Assembly: GCF_049844995.1 (NCBI RefSeq) | Contig: NZ_JBNCMC010000003.1 | Span: forward strand, 62,001 to 126,000 | DNA: 64,000 nt | Source of the DNA: Luteimicrobium sp049844995 | Lineage (GTDB): Bacteria > Actinomycetota > Actinomycetes > Actinomycetales > Cellulomonadaceae | Reading direction: 5' to 3' | Part shown: piece by piece, positions 1-8,424 of the stretch | Position numbering within the stretch: position 1 is the stretch's first letter | Layout: the number at the start of each line of letters is the position of its first letter | Position numbers and translations under genes: made by a program | The notes under the pieces: generated by a model | Database searches by the model: none | Seen by the model: the letters and a program-made list of their open reading frames with translations, nothing else | What the model was told of the DNA's origin: nothing

Positions 1-222
1 CGGGACCGGGCCGTGCGGGCCGTCGAAGGTGGTGTCGAACGTGTCGACGTCCCAGTCCTCCGGCGGACCGAACGGCGCCTTCCAGAGCGCCTGGTCCTCC
101 GCGGGGACGTCGGCGTACGACGGGTGGTGCGCCACCAGGTGCCGGCGGTCCTCGAGCTCAGCCAGGAACGTCCGTCGTGCGCCGAGCGCCCGTCCGCTCG
201 GCGTCGTCGTGGGCGTCGTCAT
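1..222 (-). CDS. Partial CDS, N-terminus of a putative alpha/beta-hydrolase
   Basis: Only the first 74 codons are present; the gene runs off the left edge. The ATG (complement of 220-222) overlaps the TGA of the upstream permease gene by four bases (ATGA), so it is the last visible cistron of the sugar-uptake operon and probably translationally coupled to it. The visible residues end in the pattern FDGPHGPVP, which recalls the pre-core strand of fold-3 alpha/beta-hydrolases and lipases that begin GPxGPVPVRVY. No catalytic residue lies in the window. The hydrolase call is a guess from this short pattern; existence of the gene is much surer than its function. Confidence 0.45.
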   Translation of the reverse strand, partial: MTTPTTTPSGRALGARRTFLAELEDRRHLVAHHPSYADVPAEDQALWKAPFGPPEDWDVDTFDTTFDGPHGPVP

Positions 223-1160
223 CCCTTGACCGAGCCGAGCATGACGCCGGACACGAAGTGCCGCTGGACGAACGGGTACACGCACAGGATGGGCAGGATC
301 GCGAGGATCATCGACACGGCCTGGATGTTCGCGGAGATGGTCGCCTTGCTGCTCCCGATGGCGGCCGCGCTCGACGCCGCCGTCGTGGAGGCGCCCGCGA
401 TGAGGTTCCGCAGGAACAGGGACAGCGGGAACAGCTCGTTCTTGTCGAGGTACAGGAACGCCGAGAACCAGTCGTTCCAGTAGGCCACCGAGTAGAACAG
501 GATCATCGTCGCGAGCACCGCCTTCGACAGCGGCAGCACGATGCGGACGAAGATGCCGAACCAGCCCAGCCCGTCGATCTGCGCCGCCTCCTCGAGCTCG
601 CGCGGCAGGTTCTCGAAGAACGACTTCATGACCAGCAGGTTGAAGACGGACAGGGCCGGCGGCAGCACGACGGACCACAGGGTGTTCTTCATCCCGAGCG
701 AGGAGATGAGCACGTAGTTCGGGATGATGCCGCCGCTGAAGAACATGGTGAACACGGCGATCCCGATGAGGGCGTTGCGCCCGCGCAGGTGCTGCTTGGA
801 GATCACGTAGGCGTACATCGTGGTGAGCGCCATCGCGATGACCGTCCCGACGACCGTGTACAGCACGGTGTTGCCGTAGCTGCGCCAGAAGTCGCCGTTG
901 TGCAGGACCGCCCGGTACGTCTCGAGGTTGAAGCCCACCGGCCACGCGCTGACCTGGCCCGCCTTGATCGCTCCGGCGCTGGAGAAGGACTGCGCGAGGA
1001 GCGTGACGAACGGGTACAGCATGATCGCGCACAGGAGCACGAGCGCGACGACGTTGAACCAGGTGAACGTCCGGTAGCCGGCCGAGTCCCGGGGCCCGAC
1101 GGGGGCGCCGGGCGCGCGGCGGGCGGGCGCCGCCTTCGGCGTCGTGCTCGAGATCACCAC
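219..1160 (-). CDS. Carbohydrate ABC transporter permease (YtcP/MalG-like)
   Basis: Inner-membrane subunit of a CUT1-type sugar importer, about 313 aa. Six membrane segments are discernible, beginning FNVVALVLLCAIMLYPFV. The cytoplasmic EAA loop reads ELEEAAQIDGLGWFGIF followed by P, the ATPase-docking motif of this family. Start: GTG at 1160, with GGGAG seven bases upstream; an in-frame GTG at 1157 makes a GTGA overlap with the stop of the preceding permease and is an equally possible start. It is the third gene of the minus-strand operon binding protein - permease - permease - hydrolase. No ATPase gene is visible, as is usual for actinobacterial importers that share an MsiK-type ATPase encoded elsewhere. 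Confidence 0.92.
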   Translation of the reverse strand: MVISSTTPKAAPARRAPGAPVGPRDSAGYRTFTWFNVVALVLLCAIMLYPFVTLLAQSFSSAGAIKAGQVSAWPVGFNLETYRAVLHNGDFWRSYGNTVLYTVVGTVIAMALTTMYAYVISKQHLRGRNALIGIAVFTMFFSGGIIPNYVLISSLGMKNTLWSVVLPPALSVFNLLVMKSFFENLPRELEEAAQIDGLGWFGIFVRIVLPLSKAVLATMILFYSVAYWNDWFSAFLYLDKNELFPLSLFLRNLIAGASTTAASSAAAIGSSKATISANIQAVSMILAILPILCVYPFVQRHFVSGVMLGSVKG

Positions 1161-2197
1161 AGGCTTGCTCCCACCGCTCGCCGCGAGACGAAGTTCGCGG
1201 ACAGGATCATGACGAGGCCGATGACCGCCTGGAACAGGCCGATCGCCGCCGCGTAGCTCAGGTTGTTGGACACCAGGCCGACCCGGTACAGGTACGTCGA
1301 GATGACGTCGGCCGTCGAGTAGGTCAGCGGCGTGTAGAGGAGGAGGACCTTCTCGAACCCCACGTTGAGGAACATCCCGATGTTGAGGATGAGCAGGGTG
1401 ATCATGGTGGGCCGGATCCCGGGCAGCGTGACGTGCCAGGTCTGCCGCCAGCGGCTCGCGCCGTCGATGCGGGCCGCCTCGTAGAGCGAGGTGTCGACGG
1501 TCGTGAGCGCGGCGAGGTAGAGGATCGTGCCCCAGCCGACCGTCTGCCACATCTCCGAGCCGACGTAGATGGGGCGGAACCACTCGGGTCGCTCGAGGAA
1601 CGGGATCGCATCACCGCCGAGCGCCCGGACGATCTGGTTGACCGTGCCCTGCACGGAGAAGATCTGGATGAGCATGCCCGCGACGATCACGACCGACAGG
1701 AAGTGCGGCAGGTACGAGATCGACTGCACGGTCCGCTTGAAGACCTTCAGGCGGACCTCGTTGAGCAGCAGCGCCAGGACGATCGGGAGCGGGAAGCAGA
1801 AGACGAGGGTCAGCCCGCCGAGGATGACCGTGTTCCAGAACACGTGCCAGAACGTCGGGTCGTGGATGAACATCTTCACGTAGCGGAGCCCGACCCACTG
1901 CTCGCCGAAGATGCTGCCACCCGGGCGGAACTGCCGGAACGCGATGACGTTGCCGGCCATCGGCAGGTACCGGAAGACCAGCAGGAACGCGAGCGGCAGG
2001 ACCGCCATGAGGTACAGCGCGCGGTCGCGCCGCAGCGCCTCCCGCCACGGCACCTTCGCCGACGCCGCATGGTGTCGACGGCGCGACCGGTGCCCGCCGC
2101 GCTCGGGGCGCCCCGGGGGTGGCGCCGCCGTCGGGGCGGCCTGTGCGCCGTCGTCGGCGACGAGGACGCCCTCGCCGCCGTGGTCAGTGAAGTCCAT
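1154..2197 (-). CDS. Sugar ABC transporter permease (LplB-like)
   Basis: Second membrane subunit of the importer, 347 aa. The cytoplasmic N-terminus of about 60 residues is rich in Arg, Pro and His, then DRALYLMAVLPLAFLLVFRY opens the first membrane span. The EAA motif is SLYEAARIDGASRWRQTW. LplB/YteP-type permeases of this size pair with YtcP-type partners for oligosaccharide import. ATG at 2197 is chosen because GGAGGT ends six bases before it; a GTG at 2203 abuts that same ribosome-binding site and is unlikely. A 13-bp stem-loop lies between this gene and the binding-protein gene upstream, so it may be expressed at a lower level than the binding protein. Confidence 0.92.
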   Translation of the reverse strand: MDFTDHGGEGVLVADDGAQAAPTAAPPPGRPERGGHRSRRRHHAASAKVPWREALRRDRALYLMAVLPLAFLLVFRYLPMAGNVIAFRQFRPGGSIFGEQWVGLRYVKMFIHDPTFWHVFWNTVILGGLTLVFCFPLPIVLALLLNEVRLKVFKRTVQSISYLPHFLSVVIVAGMLIQIFSVQGTVNQIVRALGGDAIPFLERPEWFRPIYVGSEMWQTVGWGTILYLAALTTVDTSLYEAARIDGASRWRQTWHVTLPGIRPTMITLLILNIGMFLNVGFEKVLLLYTPLTYSTADVISTYLYRVGLVSNNLSYAAAIGLFQAVIGLVMILSANFVSRRAVGASLW

Positions 2198-2216
2198 GGT
2201 CACACCTCCAACCAGG

Positions 2217-2247
2217 CCGGTGGGGCGCCCTCGCGGCGCCCCACCGG
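2217..2247 (-). terminator. Intra-operon stem-loop after the solute-binding-protein gene
   Basis: Perfect 13-bp inverted repeat (arms 2217-2229 and 2235-2247, loop of 5) between the stop of the binding-protein gene (2264) and the start of the first permease (2197). There is no T-tract. A hairpin here commonly stabilises the upstream message or attenuates transcription, so that binding protein exceeds permease; that role is inferred. Confidence 0.5.
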
Positions 2248-2263
2248 CTCCTGGCGCGATCCG

Positions 2264-3937
2264 TCAGCCGTGGTCCTTGGCGAAGCGCTCGTAGGCGCCG
2301 TTGATCAGGTCGAGGTACCCGTCGACGTTCTGCGCCTTGAGCTCCTTGACGTAGTCGTCCCACTGGCTCAGGGGACGCTGGCCGAGGATGAACTTCAGGG
2401 TGTTGGTGTCGACCGTGTCCTTGAGCGGCGTCGCCAGGAGCGAGGCCTGCTCGAGCTCGCCCGCGTCGAGCGGCGCCGGCGGGAACGGGTCGCGAGGCGT
2501 GCGGGTGGTGAGCACCGAGTCGATGTAGTCCACGTACGCCGGGGTGTTGTACGACTCCTTGAGCGCGCGCGACTCGGTCGAGTCGGCCAGGACGTTGTTC
2601 GAGTAGCCGAGGTCGGTCAGGAGGTCCGTCTTGGCGTCCGTGTTGAGGTTGAAGGTCTTGAGCGAGTACTCGGGCTTCAGCGTGTACTTGTCGCCGGCCT
2701 TCGTGTATGTCTGGCCCTCGACGCCCCAGCGGAGCATGTCGCGCGACTCGGGGCTGTAGTAGAGCCAGTCGAGGAACTGCAGCAGCGACTTCAGGTGCGG
2801 GTCGTCCTTGGCCTTCGCGGTGAGCATGAAGCCGTTCCAGAAGTTACGCGGCTCCACGACCTTGCCGGCCGGTCCGGCGGGCGGCGCGATCTCGACGACC
2901 TGGTACTTGCCCTTGGCCGACGTCGCGTCGAGCGCGGTCGAGAAGTCGTTGACCGTCCCGTTCGACCCCGAGGCCGCGAACACCTTGCCGGCCGCGAACT
3001 TCTCGGTCACCGTGCCGGCGCCGTCGTTGGACTGCGTGAAGGACTCGGTGTCGAGCAGACCGTCGGCCGCGAGGCCGTGGAAGTACTCGACCATCTCCTT
3101 GTAGCCCTCGCTGGCGCCCGCGTAGACGAACTTGTCGGTGCTCTTGTCGAACTGCGTGCCGTTGCCGAAGCCCCAGCCGGCGACCGTGCCGAAGGCGTGC
3201 GCCGCGTAGTTGAGCATCGACTGGCCCTCGAAGCCGTCGGCGAGGGGCTTGCTGTCGGGGTACTTCGCCTTGATCTTCACCAGCGCGTCGCGCAGCTCGT
3301 CCCAGGTCTGGGGGGCGGGCGCGCCCACCTCGTCGAAGATGTCCTTGCGGATGACGAGGGTGAACGTCGGGACGGAGACCTCCTGGAGGCCCGGGAGCAT
3401 GTAGTACTTGCCGTCCGCCTGGCGCAGGTTGTCGAGCATCTTGCCCAGGTCCCACTGCTTCACGTACTTCTGGAAGTTGGGCATGTACTTCACGTAGTCG
3501 CTCATCGGCAGCACCGCCTGGGTGGCGGCGTACTGCTGCTCGTCGCCCGTGTAGGTGAGCGGGATGACCTCGGGCGCGTCGCCGGAGCTGACCAGCAGGC
3601 TGGTCTTCTCCTTCGCGTCGCTGAACGGGATGTGCGTGAGGTCCAGCGACACGTTGGTGCGCTTCTTGATCTCGTCGAAGACCTGCCACGACTTCGTGAC
3701 CGGTACGTCCGGCCAGTCGGTCCAGAGCATGGAGAACTTCAGCGGCTCGGTCGCCTTGAACGTGGTGTCCGCCGCGAAGCTCGTCATGGCGGCGGAGTCG
3801 TCCTTGGCCCCGCCGTCGTCGTCGCCCCCGCCTCCGCCTCCGCACGCGGCGAGGCTCAGCAGGGCGGCGGCCGCGGCGAAGGCGGTCAGGGCTCGCGCAG
3901 CGCGCCGCGGGGGGCGTGCTGTCAGGTCACGCTTCAT
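2264..3937 (-). CDS. Extracellular sugar-binding lipoprotein of ABC importer
   Basis: 557-aa family 1 solute-binding protein (LplA/LipO type). The signal peptide has Arg-rich n-region, an Ala/Leu core and lipobox SLAAC with the lipidated Cys at residue 32, followed by a Gly/Asp-rich tether. The mature protein should be anchored on the outer face of the membrane and feed the two permeases encoded downstream. The length fits the 500-560 aa LplA group that handles oligosaccharides. Start ATG 3937 has AGGGAGAG just upstream. It is the first gene of the operon and is divergent from the LacI regulator at 4175. The neighbouring GH51 enzyme suggests arabinose-containing oligosaccharides as ligand, an inference from context. 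Confidence 0.92.
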   Translation of the reverse strand: MKRDLTARPPRRAARALTAFAAAAALLSLAACGGGGGGDDDGGAKDDSAAMTSFAADTTFKATEPLKFSMLWTDWPDVPVTKSWQVFDEIKKRTNVSLDLTHIPFSDAKEKTSLLVSSGDAPEVIPLTYTGDEQQYAATQAVLPMSDYVKYMPNFQKYVKQWDLGKMLDNLRQADGKYYMLPGLQEVSVPTFTLVIRKDIFDEVGAPAPQTWDELRDALVKIKAKYPDSKPLADGFEGQSMLNYAAHAFGTVAGWGFGNGTQFDKSTDKFVYAGASEGYKEMVEYFHGLAADGLLDTESFTQSNDGAGTVTEKFAAGKVFAASGSNGTVNDFSTALDATSAKGKYQVVEIAPPAGPAGKVVEPRNFWNGFMLTAKAKDDPHLKSLLQFLDWLYYSPESRDMLRWGVEGQTYTKAGDKYTLKPEYSLKTFNLNTDAKTDLLTDLGYSNNVLADSTESRALKESYNTPAYVDYIDSVLTTRTPRDPFPPAPLDAGELEQASLLATPLKDTVDTNTLKFILGQRPLSQWDDYVKELKAQNVDGYLDLINGAYERFAKDHG

Positions 3938-4027
3938 GTCTCTCCCTTGAGAACCGTCCCGGGCGCTGTTGACCGAGACCGAGCCGTGGGGGGTCCGGGC
4001 CGTGCCGAGCTCCCGGACCCGCCGTGA

Positions 4028-4086
4028 GTGTGACGATAAACTACGACCGGCGGCGGGCGTCGTCAACCCCGCGTTTATCGATATAG
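4028..4086. promoter_or_regulatory. Pair of LacI-type operator sites between divergent genes
   Basis: Site 1 (4028-4041) and site 2 (4073-4086) both fit a 14-bp palindrome GTTTATCGATAAAC with the central CG typical of LacI-family operators. Site 1 has a perfect right half (CGATAAAC), site 2 a perfect left half (GTTTATCG), so together they also form an 8-bp inverted repeat. Centres are 45 bp apart. Site 1 covers the -10 of the sugar operon. Site 2 overlaps TATAGT (4082-4087), a candidate -10 for the lacI gene. This suggests repression of the operon and autoregulation by the regulator at 4175. Confidence 0.6.
4038..4066 (-). promoter_or_regulatory. Promoter of the sugar-uptake operon
   Basis: On the minus strand TTGACG (4066-4061) is followed after 17 bases by TAGTTT (4043-4038), close to the housekeeping -35/-10 consensus, about 100 bases before the binding-protein start. 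The -10 overlaps the operator-like site at 4028-4041. Confidence 0.55.
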
Positions 4087-4174
4087 TGACCGCCACCCCA
4101 CGAGCCGACGACGGCGCGGTCGGGAACGCTCGCGCCGGTCCTCGACTGGCACAATGCCCCCAGGAGGGATGCCG

Positions 4175-5179
4175 ATGGTGACCATGGCGGATGTCGCGCG
4201 CGAGGCCGGCGTCTCGGTCATGACGGTGTCCAACGTCCTCACCGAGCGCAAGCGCGTGAACGACCCCACCAAGGCCCGCGTGCTCGCCGCGATGGACTCG
4301 CTCGGATACGAGGTCAACCTCACCGCACGCCACCTGCGCGCCGGGCGGACCGACACCGTCGCGCTCATCGTCCCGAGCTTCCACGACTACTTCGGCGAGG
4401 TCGCCGACGAGATCGCCCCGCTCGTGGAGGCCGAGGGGCGTCATCTGGTCCTCGAGCGGACGAGCGCCAACCCGGCGAGCGAGATGGAGTCCGTCAGCGT
4501 GGCGCGCCTGCAGATGTACGACGGCGTCCTGCTCTCCGTCGCCGGGCTCGACCGGGAGCAGCTCGACCGGGTGCGGACCGCCAAGCCGATCGTCCTGCTC
4601 GGGGAGCGCGACGTCCCCGACCGCGTCGACCACGTGCGGCTCGCCAACGAGGAGGGTGCCCGGCTCGCGACGGCGCACATGATCGAAGGCGGTGCCCGGC
4701 GCGTCCTCGCGCTCGGCTGCACGCCGGGCGGCGAGCACACGATGACGTCGGACCGTCGGGCCGGGTGGGAGCTCGCCCACCGGCGGGCGGGGTTGCCCTA
4801 CGACGAGCGTTACGTCGTCCCCGTCGAGCCGTACTCCTCGCACGTCGCCCAGGACAGGGTGCGGGACGTCATCGCGTCCGGGCTGCCGTTCGACGCGATC
4901 TTCGCCGCCACGGACGTCATCGCCCTGGGCGCGGTCGCGGCCCTGGCCGAGCACGGGCTCCGCGTGCCCGAGGTGGTCCAGCTCGCCGGGTTCGACAACC
5001 TCGACGTCTCGAACTTCGTGCCGCCGGGGATCACCTCGGTCGACCCGAACCACCAGGGCGTCGCGGGTCACGCCGTCAGGCTGCTGCACCGCCGGATGGC
5101 CGACCGCGACGCCCCCGCCGAGCACATCGTCGCGCCCGTGAGCCTCGTCGTGCGCGGCTCGACGCGCGGCGGGCACTAG
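4175..5179 (+). CDS. LacI-family transcriptional regulator
   Basis: 334 aa. The N-terminal helix-turn-helix reads TMADVAREAGVSVMTVSNVL (residues 3-22), followed by the hinge region and a periplasmic-binding-protein-like sensor domain to the C-terminus (from about residue 60, DTVALIVPSFHDYF). It should bind the palindromes at 4028-4041 and 4073-4086 and be released by a sugar. ATG 4175 has AGGAGGG six bases upstream; ATG 4169 touches that site and ATG 4184 is too far. It is divergent from the sugar importer and 103 bp upstream of the GH51 gene, so it probably controls both. Ligand unknown; arabinose or arabino-oligosaccharide is an inference from the neighbours. Confidence 0.93.
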   Translation: MVTMADVAREAGVSVMTVSNVLTERKRVNDPTKARVLAAMDSLGYEVNLTARHLRAGRTDTVALIVPSFHDYFGEVADEIAPLVEAEGRHLVLERTSANPASEMESVSVARLQMYDGVLLSVAGLDREQLDRVRTAKPIVLLGERDVPDRVDHVRLANEEGARLATAHMIEGGARRVLALGCTPGGEHTMTSDRRAGWELAHRRAGLPYDERYVVPVEPYSSHVAQDRVRDVIASGLPFDAIFAATDVIALGAVAALAEHGLRVPEVVQLAGFDNLDVSNFVPPGITSVDPNHQGVAGHAVRLLHRRMADRDAPAEHIVAPVSLVVRGSTRGGH

Positions 5180-5282
5180 CCGCTCGCGCGTTTCCCCGTG
5201 CCCGACGCCGTCGTCGGGCGGCCGACGACCGACTCGCCCTGGGCCCCAGACCGACCAACCACCCACGTCCGAGAGGGACAGC

Positions 5283-6806
5283 ATGAGCACCACGACCGCC
5301 GTCATCGACCTCGACCTGCCGGGCCCGGTGATCTCCCGCCACGTCTACGGCCACTTCGCCGAGCACCTGGGCCGGTGCATCTACGGCGGCTTCTGGGTGG
5401 GGGAGGGCTCGCCGGTGGCGAACGTCCGCGGCCTGCGGTCCGACGTCGTCGAGGCGCTCCGGGCGATCCGCGTCCCGAACCTGCGCTGGCCGGGCGGCTG
5501 CTTCGCGGACGACTACCACTGGCGCGACGGCATCGGCCCCCGCGACCAGCGGCCCCGCATGGTCAACTCGCACTGGGGCGACGTCGTCGAGGACAACAGC
5601 TTCGGCACGCACGAGTTCATGGAGCTGTGCGAGCTCCTCGACGCCGACCCCTACGTGTCGGGGAACGTGGGCTCGGGGACCGTCCAGGAGATGTCCGAGT
5701 GGGTCGAGTACCTCACCCGCGGCGACGACTCGCCGATGGCGGCGCTACGTCGCGCCAACGGGCGCGACGAGCCGTGGCGCGTGCCGTTCTGGGGCATCGG
5801 GAACGAGGCGTGGGGGTGCGGCGGGAACCTGCGGGCCGAGCAGTTCGCGTCCCTCGCCCGCCAGTACGCGACCTATGCGCGCAACCAGGGCGGCAACGCG
5901 CTGTACCGCGTCGCAGCCGGTGCCAACGCGGACGACTACACGTGGACCGAGGCGCTGATGCGGTCGTTCGACTCCCTCGCGGACGACGCCGGCGCCCCCG
6001 CCGGGCCGTTCCAGGCGCTGTCCGTGCACTACTACACGATGAGCGGGTCGTGGGGGGACAAGGGTTCCGCCACCCGGTTCGACACGGACGAGTGGTACAC
6101 GACGATGGCGAAGGCCGCGTTCGTGGACGAGCTCCTCACGCGTCACTCGACCGTGATGGACCGGTACGACCCGCACCGCAAGGTCGGGCTCGTCGTCGAC
6201 GAGTGGGGCACCTGGTGGAACGTGGAGCCCGGCACCAACCCCGGCTTCCTGTACCAGCAGAACACGCTGCGCGACGCGCTCGTGGCGTCGGTGCACTTCG
6301 ACGCGTTCCACCGGCACGCGGACCGCGTCGTGATGGCGAACATCGCCCAGACCGTCAACGTGCTGCAGGCGATGATCCTCACGGATCCCGAGAGCGGCGC
6401 GCTCGTGCTCACCCCGACCTACCACGTGTTCGCGATGAACGTGGGCCATCACGACGCGAACGCGCTGGCCGTGCACCTGCGCGACGTGCCGACCGTCGAG
6501 GCGGCCGGGCGTGAGCTGCCCCTCGTGTCCGCGTCGGCGTCGGTCAAGGACGATGCCGCACTCGTCTCCCTGTCGAACCTCGACGTCGCCCGGGACCGGA
6601 CCGTCGTGCTCGACCTGCGTGGGCGCGACGTCGTCGGGCACGAGGCGCGCGTGCTGGTGGCCGCGGACCCGGCCGCGCACAACACGCCGGAGGCGCCCGA
6701 CGCCGTCGCCCCGGCCGCGCACGACGGCGTGCGGCCGCATCCGCGCGGGCTCGAGGTCGACCTGCCCGCGCACGCGTACGTCACCGTGAGCCTCGCGCTG
6801 GGGTGA
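5283..6806 (+). CDS. Alpha-L-arabinofuranosidase, GH51
   Basis: 507 aa, no signal peptide, so cytoplasmic. Releases terminal alpha-L-arabinofuranosyl residues from short arabino- or arabinoxylo-oligosaccharides after import. GH51 hallmarks: RWPGGCFADDYHW near residues 68-80, general acid/base Glu175 in GIGNEAWGCGG, and nucleophile Glu307 in VVDEWGTWW. The C-terminal part (about 390-507) is the beta-sandwich usual in this family, and the length is typical. Start ATG 5283 has GAGAGGGA upstream. Lying beside the LacI gene and the importer, it makes a compact arabino-oligosaccharide uptake and hydrolysis locus. Confidence 0.93.
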   Translation: MSTTTAVIDLDLPGPVISRHVYGHFAEHLGRCIYGGFWVGEGSPVANVRGLRSDVVEALRAIRVPNLRWPGGCFADDYHWRDGIGPRDQRPRMVNSHWGDVVEDNSFGTHEFMELCELLDADPYVSGNVGSGTVQEMSEWVEYLTRGDDSPMAALRRANGRDEPWRVPFWGIGNEAWGCGGNLRAEQFASLARQYATYARNQGGNALYRVAAGANADDYTWTEALMRSFDSLADDAGAPAGPFQALSVHYYTMSGSWGDKGSATRFDTDEWYTTMAKAAFVDELLTRHSTVMDRYDPHRKVGLVVDEWGTWWNVEPGTNPGFLYQQNTLRDALVASVHFDAFHRHADRVVMANIAQTVNVLQAMILTDPESGALVLTPTYHVFAMNVGHHDANALAVHLRDVPTVEAAGRELPLVSASASVKDDAALVSLSNLDVARDRTVVLDLRGRDVVGHEARVLVAADPAAHNTPEAPDAVAPAAHDGVRPHPRGLEVDLPAHAYVTVSLALG

Positions 6807-6852
6807 CCCTGTCGCGCTGGGGTCGGTGGGCACCGCTACCGTGTGGTCCGTG

Positions 6853-8424
6853 ATGGCACCCACCACCAAAGAGGCGCAGCGCGCGGAGCTGCACAAGACG
6901 ATCTGGCGCATTGCGAACGACTTGCGGGGCAGTGTCGACGGGTGGGACTTCAAGACGTACGTGCTCGGGATGCTGTTCTACCGGTTCATCTCCGAGAACA
7001 TCGCCGCGCACTTCGACGCGGGGGAGCACGCCGCAGGCGACGCCGACTTCGACTACACGCGCCTCCCGGACCGCGAGGCGGAGATCGCGCGTGCGGACGC
7101 GGTCGCCGAGAAGGGCTTCTTCATCGCCCCGTCGGACCTGTTCGTCAACGTCCGGGAGCGCGCGCACCGTAACGCCGACAACCTCAACGAGACGCTGGAG
7201 CGCGTCTTCAAGAACATCGAGGGCTCGGCGGTCGGGACGGCCAGCGAGGGAGACCTCAAGGGCCTGTTCGACGACCTCGACGTGAACAGCGCCAAGCTCG
7301 GGAACACGGTGGCGCGCCGCAACGAGAAGCTCGTGAAGCTGCTGGACGCGATCGGCGACCTGCCGCTCGGCAACTTCCAGGACCACTCGATCGACCTGTT
7401 CGGCGACGCCTACGAGTACCTCATGCAGATGTACGCGTCCCAGGCCGGGAAGTCGGGCGGGGAGTACTACACCCCGCAGGAGGTGTCGGAGGTCCTGGCC
7501 CGGGTCACCGTCGTCGGCAAGACGCGTGTGGACAGGGTGTACGACCCTGCGGTCGGCTCGGGGTCGCTGCTGCTGAAGTTCGCGAAGGTGCTCGGCAAGG
7601 AGAACGTGGGCGGGTTCTACGGTCAGGAGATCAACCTGACCACGTACAACCTGGCGCGCATCAACATGTTCCTGCACGACGTCGGGTACGAGAAGTTCGA
7701 CCTGGCGCACGGCGACACCCTCACGGACCCGCAGCACTGGGACTTCGAGCCGTTCGAGGCGATCGTGTCCAACCCGCCGTACTCGATCCGGTGGGCGGGG
7801 GACGCGGACCCGCTGCTCATCAACGACGAGCGGTTCGCACCGGCGGGCGTGCTGGCCCCGAAGTCGAAGGCCGACCTGGCGTTCACCATGCACATGCTGT
7901 CGTGGCTCGCGGTGGACGGGACGGCTGCGATCGTCGAGTTCCCGGGCGTCCTGTACCGCGGGGGAGCGGAGCGCAAGATCCGCCAGTACCTCATCGACAA
8001 CAACTACGTCGACGCCGTTATCCAGCTCCCGCCGGACCTCTTCTTCGGGACGACGATCGCGACGTGCGTCATCGTGCTCAAGAAGTCGAAGGCGGACAAC
8101 GCGGTGCTGTTCGTCGACGCGTCGGCCAAGTTCACGCGCGTCGGCAACAAGAACAAGCTCCTGCCCGAGCACCAGGACGCGATCCTCGCCGCGTACACGG
8201 GCCGCGAGGACGTGCCGCACGTCGCGCGGCTCGTCCCGAACGAGGACCTTGCCGCGAACGACTACAACATCGCGGTGTCGTCGTACGTGGAGGCCGAGGA
8301 CACGCGCGAGGAAGTCGACATCACCGCGCTCAACGCGGAGATCGCCCGCATCGTCGCGCGGCAGGCGGAGCTGCGGGCGTCGATCGACGCGATCGTCGCG
8401 GACCTGGAGGGTGGTGCGGCGTGA
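6853..8424 (+). CDS. hsdM: Type I restriction-modification system, DNA methyltransferase subunit HsdM
   Basis: 523 aa. N-terminal helical HsdM_N domain, then an N6-adenine methyltransferase: SAM motif I DPAVGSGSLL near residues 231-240 and catalytic motif IV SNPPYS near 306-311. Two HsdM with one HsdS methylate adenines in a bipartite target; with HsdR the complex cleaves unmodified DNA. No Shine-Dalgarno is visible. TACCGT at 6837-6842 lies seven bases before a GTG (6850) and ten before ATG 6853, which suggests a leaderless start at one of these. The gene opens a six-gene co-directional operon; its stop overlaps the next start (GTGA). Confidence 0.95.
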   Translation: MAPTTKEAQRAELHKTIWRIANDLRGSVDGWDFKTYVLGMLFYRFISENIAAHFDAGEHAAGDADFDYTRLPDREAEIARADAVAEKGFFIAPSDLFVNVRERAHRNADNLNETLERVFKNIEGSAVGTASEGDLKGLFDDLDVNSAKLGNTVARRNEKLVKLLDAIGDLPLGNFQDHSIDLFGDAYEYLMQMYASQAGKSGGEYYTPQEVSEVLARVTVVGKTRVDRVYDPAVGSGSLLLKFAKVLGKENVGGFYGQEINLTTYNLARINMFLHDVGYEKFDLAHGDTLTDPQHWDFEPFEAIVSNPPYSIRWAGDADPLLINDERFAPAGVLAPKSKADLAFTMHMLSWLAVDGTAAIVEFPGVLYRGGAERKIRQYLIDNNYVDAVIQLPPDLFFGTTIATCVIVLKKSKADNAVLFVDASAKFTRVGNKNKLLPEHQDAILAAYTGREDVPHVARLVPNEDLAANDYNIAVSSYVEAEDTREEVDITALNAEIARIVARQAELRASIDAIVADLEGGAA

